From the NCBI RefSeq assembly GCF_003319125.1, contig NZ_QOHG01000002.1, positions 1 to 64,000 on the forward strand: DNA of 64,000 bases, in the 5' to 3' direction. Below the pieces are notes generated by a model. It had not been told where the DNA came from, did no database searches, and was given only the letters and a program-made list of their open reading frames with translations. The translations under genes were made by a program, and so were the position numbers. Positions 8,491 to 16,220 of the stretch are shown here, in pieces (position 1 is the first letter of the stretch; each line of letters opens with the position of its first letter). The stretch comes from Blastococcus sp. TF02A-26 (GTDB lineage Bacteria > Actinomycetota > Actinomycetes > Mycobacteriales > Geodermatophilaceae).

Positions 8491-8954
8491 GCGGCTCCCG
8501 GCCCCGGTCCGTGCACCGGTCCGCCGGACCGGCCGTTGCGGTCGGCCAGCAGGCCCGCCAGGGTGCTCAGCGCGATCTCCGCGGGCGCCTTCGACCCGAT
8601 GTCGAGGCCGATCGGGCGGTGCACCCGCGCGATGTCGTCCGGGGCCACGCCCAGCGCCGTCAGGGCGGCGACGTGCGGCCCCTCGTGCCGGGGGTTGCCC
8701 AGGACGCCGACCCAGCGCACCGGACGGGCCAGCACGTCGCGCAGCACCTTCCCCAGCTCGTCGCGGTGGTGGTCGGTCACGACGACGTCGGCGTCCTCCA
8801 GCGGGACGTCGAGGTCCCCGACGCCGGCCGCCGGCGCCCCACGCCCGGGGTCCGGGTCCAGCAGCGCCGTCCGGTAGCCCAGCTCCGGTGCCCAGCGGAG
8901 CAGCACCTCGGCGACCGGCGAGGCGAAGACGGCCACCAGCACGCGTGCGGTCAC
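8481..8954 (-). CDS. XdhC/CoxI-type Rossmann domain protein
   Basis: A 157-residue protein corresponding to the C-terminal Rossmann domain of XdhC/CoxI proteins, which help insert sulfurated molybdenum cofactor into xanthine and CO dehydrogenases. Evidence is VVVTDHHRDELGKVL, WVGVLGNPRHEG and the diagnostic RPIGLDIGSKAPAEIALS. The usual N-terminal XdhC domain (with its CGGG-type cysteine) is absent, so this is a single-domain form. It starts 10 nt after the ferredoxin stop and probably shares the P450 operon. No molybdoenzyme gene is visible nearby, so its partner is unknown. Confidence 0.85.
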   Translation of the reverse strand: MTARVLVAVFASPVAEVLLRWAPELGYRTALLDPDPGRGAPAAGVGDLDVPLEDADVVVTDHHRDELGKVLRDVLARPVRWVGVLGNPRHEGPHVAALTALGVAPDDIARVHRPIGLDIGSKAPAEIALSTLAGLLADRNGRSGGPVHGPGPGAAQA

Positions 8955-8964
8955 CCCGGCATCC

Positions 8965-9159
8965 CTAGTGCGCTCGGTCGGCGAGCGTCAGGGCGCCGCT
9001 GGGGCACGCCCGGACCGCCTCCGCGACCACGGCGGGGTCCGGCTCGGCCGGCAGCAGCTGGAGGACGCCGTCGTCGTCCAGCTCGAACGCCTCCGGGGCC
9101 AGGTGCTCGCAGACCCCGCTGCTGATGCACCGGTCCCGGTCGACCTCGACCCGGGTCAC
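8965..9159 (-). CDS. Small 3Fe-4S/4Fe-4S ferredoxin, P450 redox partner
   Basis: A 64-residue acidic ferredoxin. Cysteines at residues 11, 17 and 52 (DRCISSGVC, ACPSGAL) match the CxxxxxC...CP pattern of mycobacterial and streptomycete 3Fe-4S ferredoxins that feed electrons to P450s; the position of the missing second-motif cysteine is Ser14 or Gly15. The GTG start overlaps the P450 TGA (GTGA at 9156-9159), so the two are translationally coupled. A ferredoxin reductase is not encoded nearby. Confidence 0.93.
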   Translation of the reverse strand: MTRVEVDRDRCISSGVCEHLAPEAFELDDDGVLQLLPAEPDPAVVAEAVRACPSGALTLADRAH

Positions 9160-10448
9160 CGGGCCAGCCGCGCCGGGAGCCGCTTGAGCCCGTTCACGAA
9201 CGACGACTGCAGCCGGTCCGGCGGACCGACCACCTCGAGGTCGGGCAGGTGCTCGAAGAGGGTCCGGAACGTCACGGCGATCTCCCGCCGGGCGAGGTGC
9301 GCACCCAGGCAGAAGTGCGGGCCCTTGGAGCCGAAGCCGACGTGCGGGTTGGGGTCGCGGCCCAGGTTGAAGCGGTGCGGATCGGCGAAGACGGCGGGGT
9401 CCCGGTTGGCCGCGGCGTAGAAGAGCAGGAACTTCGTGCCGGCGGGGAAGGTCTGCCCGGAGAGCTCGACCTCCTGGGTCGAGGTCCGGCGCATCCAGGT
9501 GATCGGGCTGGTCCAGCGCACGATCTCCTCGACCGCGGTCCGGTCCAGGCCGGGGTCGGCGGCCCAGCGGTCCCGCTGGTCGGGGTGCTCGGACAGCGCC
9601 AGCACGCCCTGCGAGATGGCGTTGCGGGTCGTCTCGTTGCCGGCCACCAGGAGCAGGATGAAGAAGCTGGCGATCTCCTGGTCGGTCAGCCGCTCGCCGT
9701 CGACCTCGGCGTTCACCAGCGCCGTCGTGAGGTCCTCGGTCGGACGGGCGCGCCGCTCGACCGCCATGCGGGTCATGAGACCGGCCAGCAGCTCGCCGGC
9801 CTGGAGGAACGCCGCGACCGCGTTGTCCTCGCTCTCGATGAGCTCGGGGTCCCCGCCGGAGAGGATCACGTTCGACTGCTGCAGGACCATCGCCCGGTCC
9901 TCCTCGGGCACGCCCATGAGGTCGCAGATGACCCGCAGCGGGACGGGCGCGGCGATGTCGGCGACGACGTCGATCGTGCCGTCGCCCTCCGCGGCCGTGC
10001 GGCGCGCGTGGGCGACGACGTCCTCAGCGACCGCCTGGACCGACCCGACCAGCCCCTGCAGGATCTTCGGGGTGAACGCCTTGGCCACGATGCGGCGGAT
10101 CTTGGCGTGCCGCGGGTCGTCCATGCTGATCAGCGAGCCGTAGAACTCGTTGAGGTCCGGCGGCATGTCCTGGATCGACACCGCTCCGGCGCCCGAGGAG
10201 AACAGGTCGGGACGGCAGCTGATCGCCTCGAGGTCGGCGTACCGGGTGACCGCGCGGTAGCCGGGCCCGACCGGCAGGTACGGGATCACCGGCTCGGCGA
10301 AGTAGGCGAACGGCGACTCGGCCCGTAGCAGGTCGAGCACGGCGTGCTTGACCTCGGGCGGCTGCGCCCAGAACGTCCGGTCGGAGAGGTCGACGTCGTC
10401 GATGCTGATCCCGAAGTCGGTTCCGGACGGGACGGCGGGTGCGGACAA
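9156..10448 (-). CDS. Cytochrome P450
   Basis: A 430-residue soluble bacterial P450. The I-helix oxygen-binding motif reads AGNETTRN, the ExxR pair is EEIVR, and the heme loop is FGSKGPHFCLG with the thiolate Cys near residue 380. Substrate specificity cannot be read from sequence; the region SMDDPRHAKIRRIVAKAF is common in actinobacterial P450s acting on steroids, fatty acids or terpenes. No ATG or GTG fits; TTG at 10448 is chosen because GGGAGGT lies just upstream and SAPAVPSG follows. It leads a P450-ferredoxin-XdhC-like operon. Confidence 0.93.
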   Translation of the reverse strand: MSAPAVPSGTDFGISIDDVDLSDRTFWAQPPEVKHAVLDLLRAESPFAYFAEPVIPYLPVGPGYRAVTRYADLEAISCRPDLFSSGAGAVSIQDMPPDLNEFYGSLISMDDPRHAKIRRIVAKAFTPKILQGLVGSVQAVAEDVVAHARRTAAEGDGTIDVVADIAAPVPLRVICDLMGVPEEDRAMVLQQSNVILSGGDPELIESEDNAVAAFLQAGELLAGLMTRMAVERRARPTEDLTTALVNAEVDGERLTDQEIASFFILLLVAGNETTRNAISQGVLALSEHPDQRDRWAADPGLDRTAVEEIVRWTSPITWMRRTSTQEVELSGQTFPAGTKFLLFYAAANRDPAVFADPHRFNLGRDPNPHVGFGSKGPHFCLGAHLARREIAVTFRTLFEHLPDLEVVGPPDRLQSSFVNGLKRLPARLAR

Positions 10449-10539
10449 GGGACCTCCCGGGATCGGCGCGCGAGCCCCTCCACCGTGGCCCGCGTCACAG
10501 CGCGGGTCAAGCGTGCCGCGGCGCGGGAGGATCGGTGTC

Positions 10540-11043
10540 ATGAGCGAGCACCGACCGGACACCGCCGACCTCGAGGCCGACCGGGCGCGCATCCGCGCCG
10601 CCCACCTGCGGCCGGCAGGCCAGCGCCCGGCCTCGACCGCGCGCGGCCTGCACCACACCGCGCTGATCAGCTCCGACGTCGAGCGGACCGTGCGCTTCTA
10701 CCAGGACGTGCTGGGGTTCCCGCTGACCGAGCTGATCGAGAACCGGGACTACCCCGGCTCGTCGCACTTCTTCTTCGACATCGGCAACGGGAAACTGATC
10801 GCGTTCTTCGACTTCCCGGGGCTGGACGTCGGTCCGTACGCCGAGGTGCTCGGCGGGCTCCACCACGTCGCGATCAGCGTGGACCCGGAGCGCTGGCACG
10901 AGCTGGTGCAGCGGCTCGCCGACGCAGGGGTGCCGCACGAGGTGCACAGCGGCGTCTCGGTCTACTTCCGCGACCCCGACGGCGCCCGCGTCGAGCTGAT
11001 CGCCGACCCGCTCGGGGAGATGTACGGCCAGCAGGTGCTCTGA
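10540..11043 (+). CDS. VOC (glyoxalase/dioxygenase) superfamily protein
   Basis: A 167-residue protein containing a vicinal-oxygen-chelate domain from about residue 38: LHHTALISSDVERTVRFYQDV, then HHVAISV and YFRDPDGARVELI. The His at LHH, His at LHHV and Glu at VELI are candidate metal ligands. Members are lyases, dioxygenases or resistance proteins; the substrate here is unknown. The ATG follows CGGGAGG by 9 nt. It diverges from the P450 operon across 91 bp, so the two may share a control region. Confidence 0.85.
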   Translation: MSEHRPDTADLEADRARIRAAHLRPAGQRPASTARGLHHTALISSDVERTVRFYQDVLGFPLTELIENRDYPGSSHFFFDIGNGKLIAFFDFPGLDVGPYAEVLGGLHHVAISVDPERWHELVQRLADAGVPHEVHSGVSVYFRDPDGARVELIADPLGEMYGQQVL

Positions 11044-11058
11044 CCCGCCGAGCGGGTC
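11042..11058. terminator. Hairpin between convergent genes
   Basis: GACCCGC at 11042-11048 and GCGGGTC at 11052-11058 form a 7-bp stem with a 3-nt loop between the VOC and GNAT genes. Confidence 0.5.
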
Positions 11059-11067
11059 GGCGGGCGA

Positions 11068-11355
11068 TCAGGGGGCGGTGTCGACCAGGTCCGCGTAGTC
11101 CGGGTGCTTCTCGATCCAGCCGCGGACGAAGGAGCACTGCGGCACCGCGTGCTCCTGGCGGGCCCGCACGTCGTCCAGGGCGCCGCGGACGAGCCTGCTG
11201 CCCACGCCGGTGCCCTCGGTCTCGGGGTCGACCTCGGTGTGGGTGAAGACGACGCGGCCGCCCTCACGGCGGTAGGCGGCGTGGCCGAGCACGCGGTCGC
11301 CGTCGCGGATCTCGTAGCGGGAGGACTCGGGGACGTCCTGCACGGTGGGCTCCAT
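11068..11355 (-). CDS. GNAT-like N-acetyltransferase, short YidJ/COG2388 type
   Basis: A 95-residue single-domain acetyltransferase of the short type. It shows the beta4-alpha3 acetyl-CoA segment in compact form (HTEVDPETEGTGVGSRLVRGAL), the tail PQCSFVRGWIEKHPDYADL and the typical start YEIRDGDRVLGHAAY. The substrate is unknown. The neighbouring VOC gene is convergent and the next gene on the same strand upstream is an initiator tRNA. Confidence 0.85.
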   Translation of the reverse strand: MEPTVQDVPESSRYEIRDGDRVLGHAAYRREGGRVVFTHTEVDPETEGTGVGSRLVRGALDDVRARQEHAVPQCSFVRGWIEKHPDYADLVDTAP

Positions 11356-11401
11356 GCCCGGCCCAACCGGCGCCGTCGGCCCGCTGTTCCCCGGGGACGT
11401 G

Positions 11402-11437
11402 ACGAGGGCCCGGTCACCGTGGTGACCGGGCCCTCGT
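11402..11437 (-). terminator. Terminator of the first initiator tRNA gene
   Basis: A perfect 17-bp stem (11402-11418 with 11421-11437, 2-nt loop) starts 5 nt past the tRNA 3' end. The stem core is GAGGGCCCGGTCACC. No U-tract follows, as is common in high-GC bacteria. Confidence 0.8.
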
Positions 11438-11442
11438 GCCAG

Positions 11443-11516
11443 TAGCGGGGACAGGATTCGAACCTGTGACCTCTGGGTTATGAGCCCAGCGAGCTACCGA
11501 GCTGCTCCACCCCGCG
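11443..11516 (-). tRNA. Initiator tRNA-fMet (CAT), copy 1
   Basis: A 74-nt cloverleaf without encoded CCA. The anticodon is CAT. The first base pair is a C:T mismatch (CGCGGGG against CCCCGCT), and the anticodon stem ends in three G:C pairs (CTGGG/CCCAG), both hallmarks of initiator tRNA. The T-arm is ACAGG-TTCGAAT-CCTGT. Confidence 0.97.
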
Positions 11517-11528
11517 TCGGGTGACACC

Positions 11529-11534
11529 ACTGTA
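11529..11534 (-). promoter_or_regulatory. -10 hexamer TACAGT of tRNA-fMet copy 1
   Basis: TACAGT on the minus strand lies 12 nt upstream of the mature tRNA 5' end. Confidence 0.5.
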
Positions 11535-11605
11535 CACAGCCGCTCGGGCCCCCTCACCGGGGTCCCCTCCGAGCGCGCCTCCCGGAGTGTGATGGTCCGG
11601 CCACT

Positions 11606-11611
11606 TAGAGT
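11606..11611 (+). promoter_or_regulatory. -10 hexamer TAGAGT, leaderless promoter
   Basis: TAGAGT ends 7 nt before the GTG at 11619. Confidence 0.6.
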
Positions 11612-11618
11612 CGCCGGT

Positions 11619-11960
11619 GTGGATGCGGCGCAGTCGACGGTGAGCTTCCTCGCCTCGCCGCAGCCGGTGCAGGTCCACCACCTCGGGTCCTGGCACGACG
11701 GCGACCTCCTCGGCTGGCGGCACGACGCCGACGGCTCCTGCTGGGTCCGCGTCCGCGCCGTCGTCGAGGGGCTGCGGCGGACGGCCTGGGTGGAGCTGAC
11801 GACGGTCCGGCTCCCCGAGCCCGACGCGGTCCGCGACACCCGGCCGCACCCGCTGCTGCGCCATGGGCGCGGCGGAGGCCAGAAGCCGCTGCTCCAGCCG
11901 GCCCGACCGCGGCACCGGGCCGCCGTCCTCGACGAGGACCTGCACCCCGCCTGGGCCTGA
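11619..11960 (+). CDS. Conserved hypothetical protein, beta-rich
   Basis: A 113-residue protein with no recognised family. The first 65 residues are strand-rich and aromatic (VQVHHLGSWHDGDLLGWR, DADGSCWVRVRAV, GLRRTAWVELTTVRL), suggesting a small beta-barrel; the tail is Arg/Pro-rich and probably disordered. The GTG at 11619 is preferred over ATG codons at 11589 and 11592 because of the TAGAGT -10 at leaderless distance. It lies between the two initiator tRNA genes, on the opposite strand to both. Confidence 0.6.
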   Translation: MDAAQSTVSFLASPQPVQVHHLGSWHDGDLLGWRHDADGSCWVRVRAVVEGLRRTAWVELTTVRLPEPDAVRDTRPHPLLRHGRGGGQKPLLQPARPRHRAAVLDEDLHPAWA

Positions 11961-11969
11961 CCGGCCGAC

Positions 11970-12851
11970 TCAGCCGGCGATCTCGCGGACGATCTCCCGC
12001 CGCGCCGCCCGGCCCTCGGGCGCGGGGACCAGCGGGTAGACGTGCACCGCACCCTCGCAGACCGTCACCTCGACCGCCGCGCCCTCGTCACGGGCCCGCT
12101 CCCGCAGCGCGGTCGCGTCGGGCAGGCAGATCTCCCGGGTGCCGACGTACACGTGCACCGGCGCCAGCCCGGCCAGCGGGCCGTTGCCGGGACTGAGCCG
12201 CGGATCGGTCGGGTCGTCCCCGCCGGCCCACGCCTCCGCCGCCACGTGCAGCCCGGTGCTGACCAGCCAGGGGTCGCGCCGCTCGACCGTCGGCAGGTCG
12301 GGGTGGCCCAGCGTCAGGTCCAGCCAGGGCGACAGCAGCACGATCCGGCGCGGCTGCGGCAGCCCGGCCGCGCCGAGGGTCTGCGCCAGCCCGAGCGCCA
12401 GGCCGCCGCCGGCGGAGTCCCCCGCCAGGCTGACGTCGGTCGCGTCCACCTCGGCCAGCAGCTCGCGGTACACCGCGGTGACGAACGGATACGCGTCGCG
12501 GTGCGTGTGCTGCGGTGCCAGCCCGTAGTGCGGCACCTCCACGCGGACGCCGGCGTCGGCGAGCCGGGAGACCAGCGCCCAGTGCTGCGGCGCGATCGCG
12601 CTGACGTAGGCGCCGCCGTGCAGGTAGACCGCGGCCCGCGTGGCGGCCCGGCCCCGCGGGGCGACGGTCGTGCAGCGGAAGCCACCGACCTCCCGGACGG
12701 TGACGTCGTGCCGCCGGCCCAGCGTCGCGGGCGGGACCGCCGAGCCCTTCGGCGCGGCCAGCCGGCGGTGCGCCCGCTCGCGGGTCGCCATCGCCCGCTT
12801 GCGGGTCAGCCGGAGAACGGTGGCGACCGCCCTCATCTGCAGGCTCGTCAC
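11970..12851 (-). CDS. Alpha/beta hydrolase, hormone-sensitive-lipase-like
   Basis: A 293-residue esterase of the HSL family. The oxyanion-hole motif is HGGAY (canonical HGGG), the nucleophile elbow is GDSAGGG, and a Asp/His pair is expected near ICLPDAT and AVHVYPL. Likely substrates are short acyl esters. The GTG at 12851 follows a strong AGGAGG ribosome-binding site by 8 nt. It sits between the two initiator tRNA genes and on the same strand, starting about 50 bp beyond the second tRNA terminator. Confidence 0.88.
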   Translation of the reverse strand: MTSLQMRAVATVLRLTRKRAMATRERAHRRLAAPKGSAVPPATLGRRHDVTVREVGGFRCTTVAPRGRAATRAAVYLHGGAYVSAIAPQHWALVSRLADAGVRVEVPHYGLAPQHTHRDAYPFVTAVYRELLAEVDATDVSLAGDSAGGGLALGLAQTLGAAGLPQPRRIVLLSPWLDLTLGHPDLPTVERRDPWLVSTGLHVAAEAWAGGDDPTDPRLSPGNGPLAGLAPVHVYVGTREICLPDATALRERARDEGAAVEVTVCEGAVHVYPLVPAPEGRAARREIVREIAG

Positions 12852-12897
12852 CGCACGTCCTCCTCGACCCTCGGACCGGCACACGCCCCGGGACGGC

Positions 12898-12934
12898 ACA
12901 GGGCCCCGGCACTCGGTGAGTGCCGGGGCCCTGT
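12898..12934 (-). terminator. Terminator of the second initiator tRNA gene
   Basis: A perfect 17-bp stem (12898-12914 with 12918-12934, 3-nt loop) starts 6 nt past the tRNA 3' end. The stem core is CAGGGCCCCGGCACTC. Confidence 0.8.
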
Positions 12935-12940
12935 CGCCAG

Positions 12941-13014
12941 TAGCGGGGGCAGGATTCGAACCTGCGACCTCTGGGTTATGAGCCCAGCGAGCTACCGAGC
13001 TGCTCCACCCCGCG
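12941..13014 (-). tRNA. Initiator tRNA-fMet (CAT), copy 2
   Basis: Identical to copy 1 over 74 nt except for the first T-stem pair, which is G:C (GCAGG-TTCGAAT-CCTGC) instead of A:T. It has the same 1:72 mismatch and three G:C pairs in the anticodon stem, and no encoded CCA. Confidence 0.97.
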
Positions 13015-13027
13015 TCGGTGTGCCTCA

Positions 13028-13033
13028 ACGGTA
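13028..13033 (-). promoter_or_regulatory. -10 hexamer TACCGT of tRNA-fMet copy 2
   Basis: TACCGT on the minus strand lies 13 nt upstream of the mature tRNA 5' end. Confidence 0.5.
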
Positions 13034-13056
13034 CACCATGCGCGGGGTGGCCTCCC

Positions 13057-16000
13057 TCAGTCCCCGGAGCCGCCCGCCGCCTCCTGCGCCGCGCGGTAGG
13101 CGTCGACGGCCTCCTGCAGGTCCTCCAGCGCCTGGCCCTGGCCGGCGAAGTCGCCGGTGCGCTGGGCGTCGGCGAGGGCCTGCAGAGCGTCGTTGATGGC
13201 GGTGACCGCCGTGTCGACGTCCTGCGGCGCATCGGTCCCCTCACCGGGCGGGGGTGGCGTCGGCGTCTCGGGTGCCGGCGTCTCCGGCGTCTCGGGTTCC
13301 GGGGTCTCCGGTGTCACCGGTTCCTCGCCGCCGACGTCGACCGCGCCGACGCCGAACACCTGCTCGAGGGCCTCGTCCAGGCTCGGCGCGTAGCCGACCT
13401 GGTCGCCGTAGTTGACCAGCACCCGCCGCAGCAGCGGGAAGGAGTTGGTCCCCGTGCCCTGGACGTAGAGCGGCTGCACGTACAGCAGCCCGTCCTCGCC
13501 GATCGGCAGCGTCAGCAGGTTGCCGAACACCGGCTGGGAGTCGGCGCTGCGGAACAGGGTCAGGTCCCGGGCGACGTCGTCGTTGGTGTTGAACGACTGC
13601 TGCACCTGCGAGGGGCCGAGGAACGGCGTGTTCCCCGGGAGTCTCAGGACCTGGATCTCCCCGTACGTGTCCGGGTCCGCCGATGCCGAGATGAACGACG
13701 ACAGGTTCTCCCGCCGGAACGCGTTCAACGCGCTGGTCAGCTGGAACGTGGCGTCGTCGTCACCGGGCCGCTCGGCCAGGATGTAGTACGCCGGCTGCGC
13801 CTCGTCGGTGTTCTGGGTCGGGTCGCTGGGGACCTGCCACCGGTCGTTGTTCTGGTAGAAGTCCTGCGGGTCGGACACGTGGTACCGGGTCAGGATGTCC
13901 CGCTGGAGCTTGAACAGGTCCTCGGGGTACCGGACGTGGTCGACGAGCTCGTCCGGCATCTCGTCCCCCGGCTGGATCACGCCGGGGAACGCCTTCATGT
14001 AGGTCTGCAGGACCGGGTCGGGGTTCTCCTCCTGGTCCCAGGCGTAGAGCCGCACCGTGCCGTCGTAGGCGTCGACGGTGGCCTTGACCGAGTTGCGGAT
14101 GTAGTTGAACTGCTCCTCGGGCAGCGCGGTGGTGCCCTGCCCGGTCAGCGCGTCCGACGCCGCCTCGCGCAGCTCCATGAACTCGGCGTAGGGGTAGGAG
14201 TCCGACGTCGTGTAGCCGTCGAGCACCCAGGTGATCCGCCCGTCGATGACGGCCGGGTACGGGTCGCCGTCGACCTCGAGGAACGGCGCGGCCTTCTCCA
14301 CGCGGTCCCGCGGGTCGCGGACGTAGAGGACGCGCGAGGCGTCGTTGACCGCGCCGGAGAGGAGGAAGTTCCGCTCCCGGTAGTGGATGGCGAACGTCAG
14401 CTGGCGGAAGAAGCTGCCGATCGACACCCCGCCCTCGCCGTCGTAGGTGTTGTTGACCTGCCCGTCCTCCGAGCCGCCGTCCTCGGGCCGGTCGAACTCG
14501 CGCGGCTCCGCGCCCTCGGGCGCGCCGACGACGGAGTAGATGTCCTCCCCACGGTCCTGGAGGAGCTCGCCGTAGTAGACGCGCGACTGCTCGGGGACGA
14601 TGTCGCCCCGGGTCGGCAGGTCCAGGGTGGTGAAGTTCGGGACGCCACCCTCCTGCCCCGCGGCCAGGTCGACGACCTGGTTGGCCGGGGCGGCGACGAA
14701 GCCGTTGCCGTGGGTGTAGACGGTGTGCCGGTTGATCCAGCTCGACTGGTTCTCCGAGAGGCTCTCGCTGTCCAGCTCGCGGACGGCCACCACGTAGTCG
14801 CGGGTCACCGGCTCACCGGTGGTGGGGTCGGGCAGCGTGTACCGGTCGATGTCCAGCTTCTCCGGGAAGCCGTAGATGTTCCGGATCTGCTGGCGGGCGG
14901 TGAACGTCGCCGACAGCACGTTCGGGTCCAGCAGCCGGGCGTTGCGGATCGTCCCGGTCTGGTCCTGCAGCGCCTCCTGGATGGTGTCCTGCACCGCGTC
15001 GGTGTCGGCCGTCTCGCCCGTGTCGTCCTGCGCGTAGTCGACGTAGGTGACCTCGTCGTCGGTGAGGCCGTAGGCGTCGCGGGTCGCGGCGATCGCCCGG
15101 GAGATGTACTCCGCCTCGCGCTGGTCGGCGCTGGGCTTGACCACGAACTGCTGCACGATCGCCGGGTAGGCGACGCCGATCACCAGGCTCGAGAGCAGCA
15201 GCAGGACCAGCGCGGCGGCCGGCAGCCGCAGGTTGCGGACGACGACGTTGGCGAAGAAGGCCACGGCGCAGAACGCCGCGGCGAACACGAGGATCGTCTT
15301 GGCGGGCAGCAGGGCGTTGATGTCGGTGTAGCTGGCCCCGGTGAACAGGTCGCCGCGGTCGGAGTAGACCAGCCCGTAGCGGTCCATCCAGTAGGCCAGC
15401 GCCTTGAGCAGCACGAACAGGCCCAGGAGCACCGAGAGCTGCACCATCGCCGCGGACGTGAGCTTCTGGCCCGGGGTCTGCAGCCGCAGGCCGCCGAACA
15501 GGTAGTGGGTCAGTGCCGACCCGACCAGGGCCAGCAGCACGATCGCGAAGCCGAAGCCGAGCAGCAGCCGGTAGAACGGGTAGTCGAAGACGAAGAAGGA
15601 CAGGTCGAGACCGAACTGCGGGTCGACCCGGCCGAACTCCGTGGAGTTGCGGAAGCGCAGCCACGTCTCCCAGCTGCTCTGCGCGGTGAACCCGGCGAAC
15701 AGGCCGACGACGACGGCGACCGCGGACAGGACCAGGGTCCGCCGCGGCTCCAGCGACTGCCGGTAGCGCTCGAGGTTCTGCTGCTCCAACGACATCGGGC
15801 GGAACGTCGGCCGGAACCGGTAGGCCAGGTGGACCGCCAGGGCGGTGGCGCCACCGGTGGCCACACCCGCGACCGCGAACAGCAGCGCCCGCGTCTGGAG
15901 CTCGGTCCAGAAGACCTCGGTGTAGCCGGTCTCGTCGAACCAGAGGTAGTCGACGTAGACGTTGGTCAGCGTCCCGATGGCGGTGAACAGCACCAGCAGG

Positions 16001-16074
16001 ACGGCGATGGCCCCGATGACGAACTTGGCGCGCCGCGACAGCGTCGGCACGGACACGGGGGGCCGCATGGCCAC
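13057..16074 (-). CDS. UPF0182 family large membrane protein
   Basis: A 1005-residue protein matching the usual length of actinobacterial UPF0182. About seven hydrophobic helices occupy the first 330 residues (for example FVIGAIAVLLVLFTAIGTL), followed by a large extracytoplasmic domain with the family signatures YVDYLWFDETGYTEVF and RLYAWDQEENPDPVL. The last 70 residues are a Thr/Pro/Glu repeat linker (PETPEPETPETPAPE) plus a short helix. Function is unknown. The GTG start follows AAGGAG by 7 nt. It lies downstream of the PDZ protease gene, the same order as in mycobacteria (from memory). Confidence 0.93.
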   Translation of the reverse strand: MAMRPPVSVPTLSRRAKFVIGAIAVLLVLFTAIGTLTNVYVDYLWFDETGYTEVFWTELQTRALLFAVAGVATGGATALAVHLAYRFRPTFRPMSLEQQNLERYRQSLEPRRTLVLSAVAVVVGLFAGFTAQSSWETWLRFRNSTEFGRVDPQFGLDLSFFVFDYPFYRLLLGFGFAIVLLALVGSALTHYLFGGLRLQTPGQKLTSAAMVQLSVLLGLFVLLKALAYWMDRYGLVYSDRGDLFTGASYTDINALLPAKTILVFAAAFCAVAFFANVVVRNLRLPAAALVLLLLSSLVIGVAYPAIVQQFVVKPSADQREAEYISRAIAATRDAYGLTDDEVTYVDYAQDDTGETADTDAVQDTIQEALQDQTGTIRNARLLDPNVLSATFTARQQIRNIYGFPEKLDIDRYTLPDPTTGEPVTRDYVVAVRELDSESLSENQSSWINRHTVYTHGNGFVAAPANQVVDLAAGQEGGVPNFTTLDLPTRGDIVPEQSRVYYGELLQDRGEDIYSVVGAPEGAEPREFDRPEDGGSEDGQVNNTYDGEGGVSIGSFFRQLTFAIHYRERNFLLSGAVNDASRVLYVRDPRDRVEKAAPFLEVDGDPYPAVIDGRITWVLDGYTTSDSYPYAEFMELREAASDALTGQGTTALPEEQFNYIRNSVKATVDAYDGTVRLYAWDQEENPDPVLQTYMKAFPGVIQPGDEMPDELVDHVRYPEDLFKLQRDILTRYHVSDPQDFYQNNDRWQVPSDPTQNTDEAQPAYYILAERPGDDDATFQLTSALNAFRRENLSSFISASADPDTYGEIQVLRLPGNTPFLGPSQVQQSFNTNDDVARDLTLFRSADSQPVFGNLLTLPIGEDGLLYVQPLYVQGTGTNSFPLLRRVLVNYGDQVGYAPSLDEALEQVFGVGAVDVGGEEPVTPETPEPETPETPAPETPTPPPPGEGTDAPQDVDTAVTAINDALQALADAQRTGDFAGQGQALEDLQEAVDAYRAAQEAAGGSGD

Positions 16075-16220
16075 GAGCGGTCTCCTTCTAGTTGCGGTGG
16101 TGCAGAACGGGCGCCGGCCCGGTCAACCCTGGACAACGCACGGGCCTGCCCGGGGTTCCCCGCCGGGACCCAGCTTCCCTCACGGCGGACACGAGGGGTC
16201 GGTGGAGGACGGCGGCACGG

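Noticed and set aside
13240-13340. Tandem repeat array in the UPF0182 gene
   Set aside because: It is the DNA of a Pro/Glu/Thr low-complexity linker and needs no separate element.
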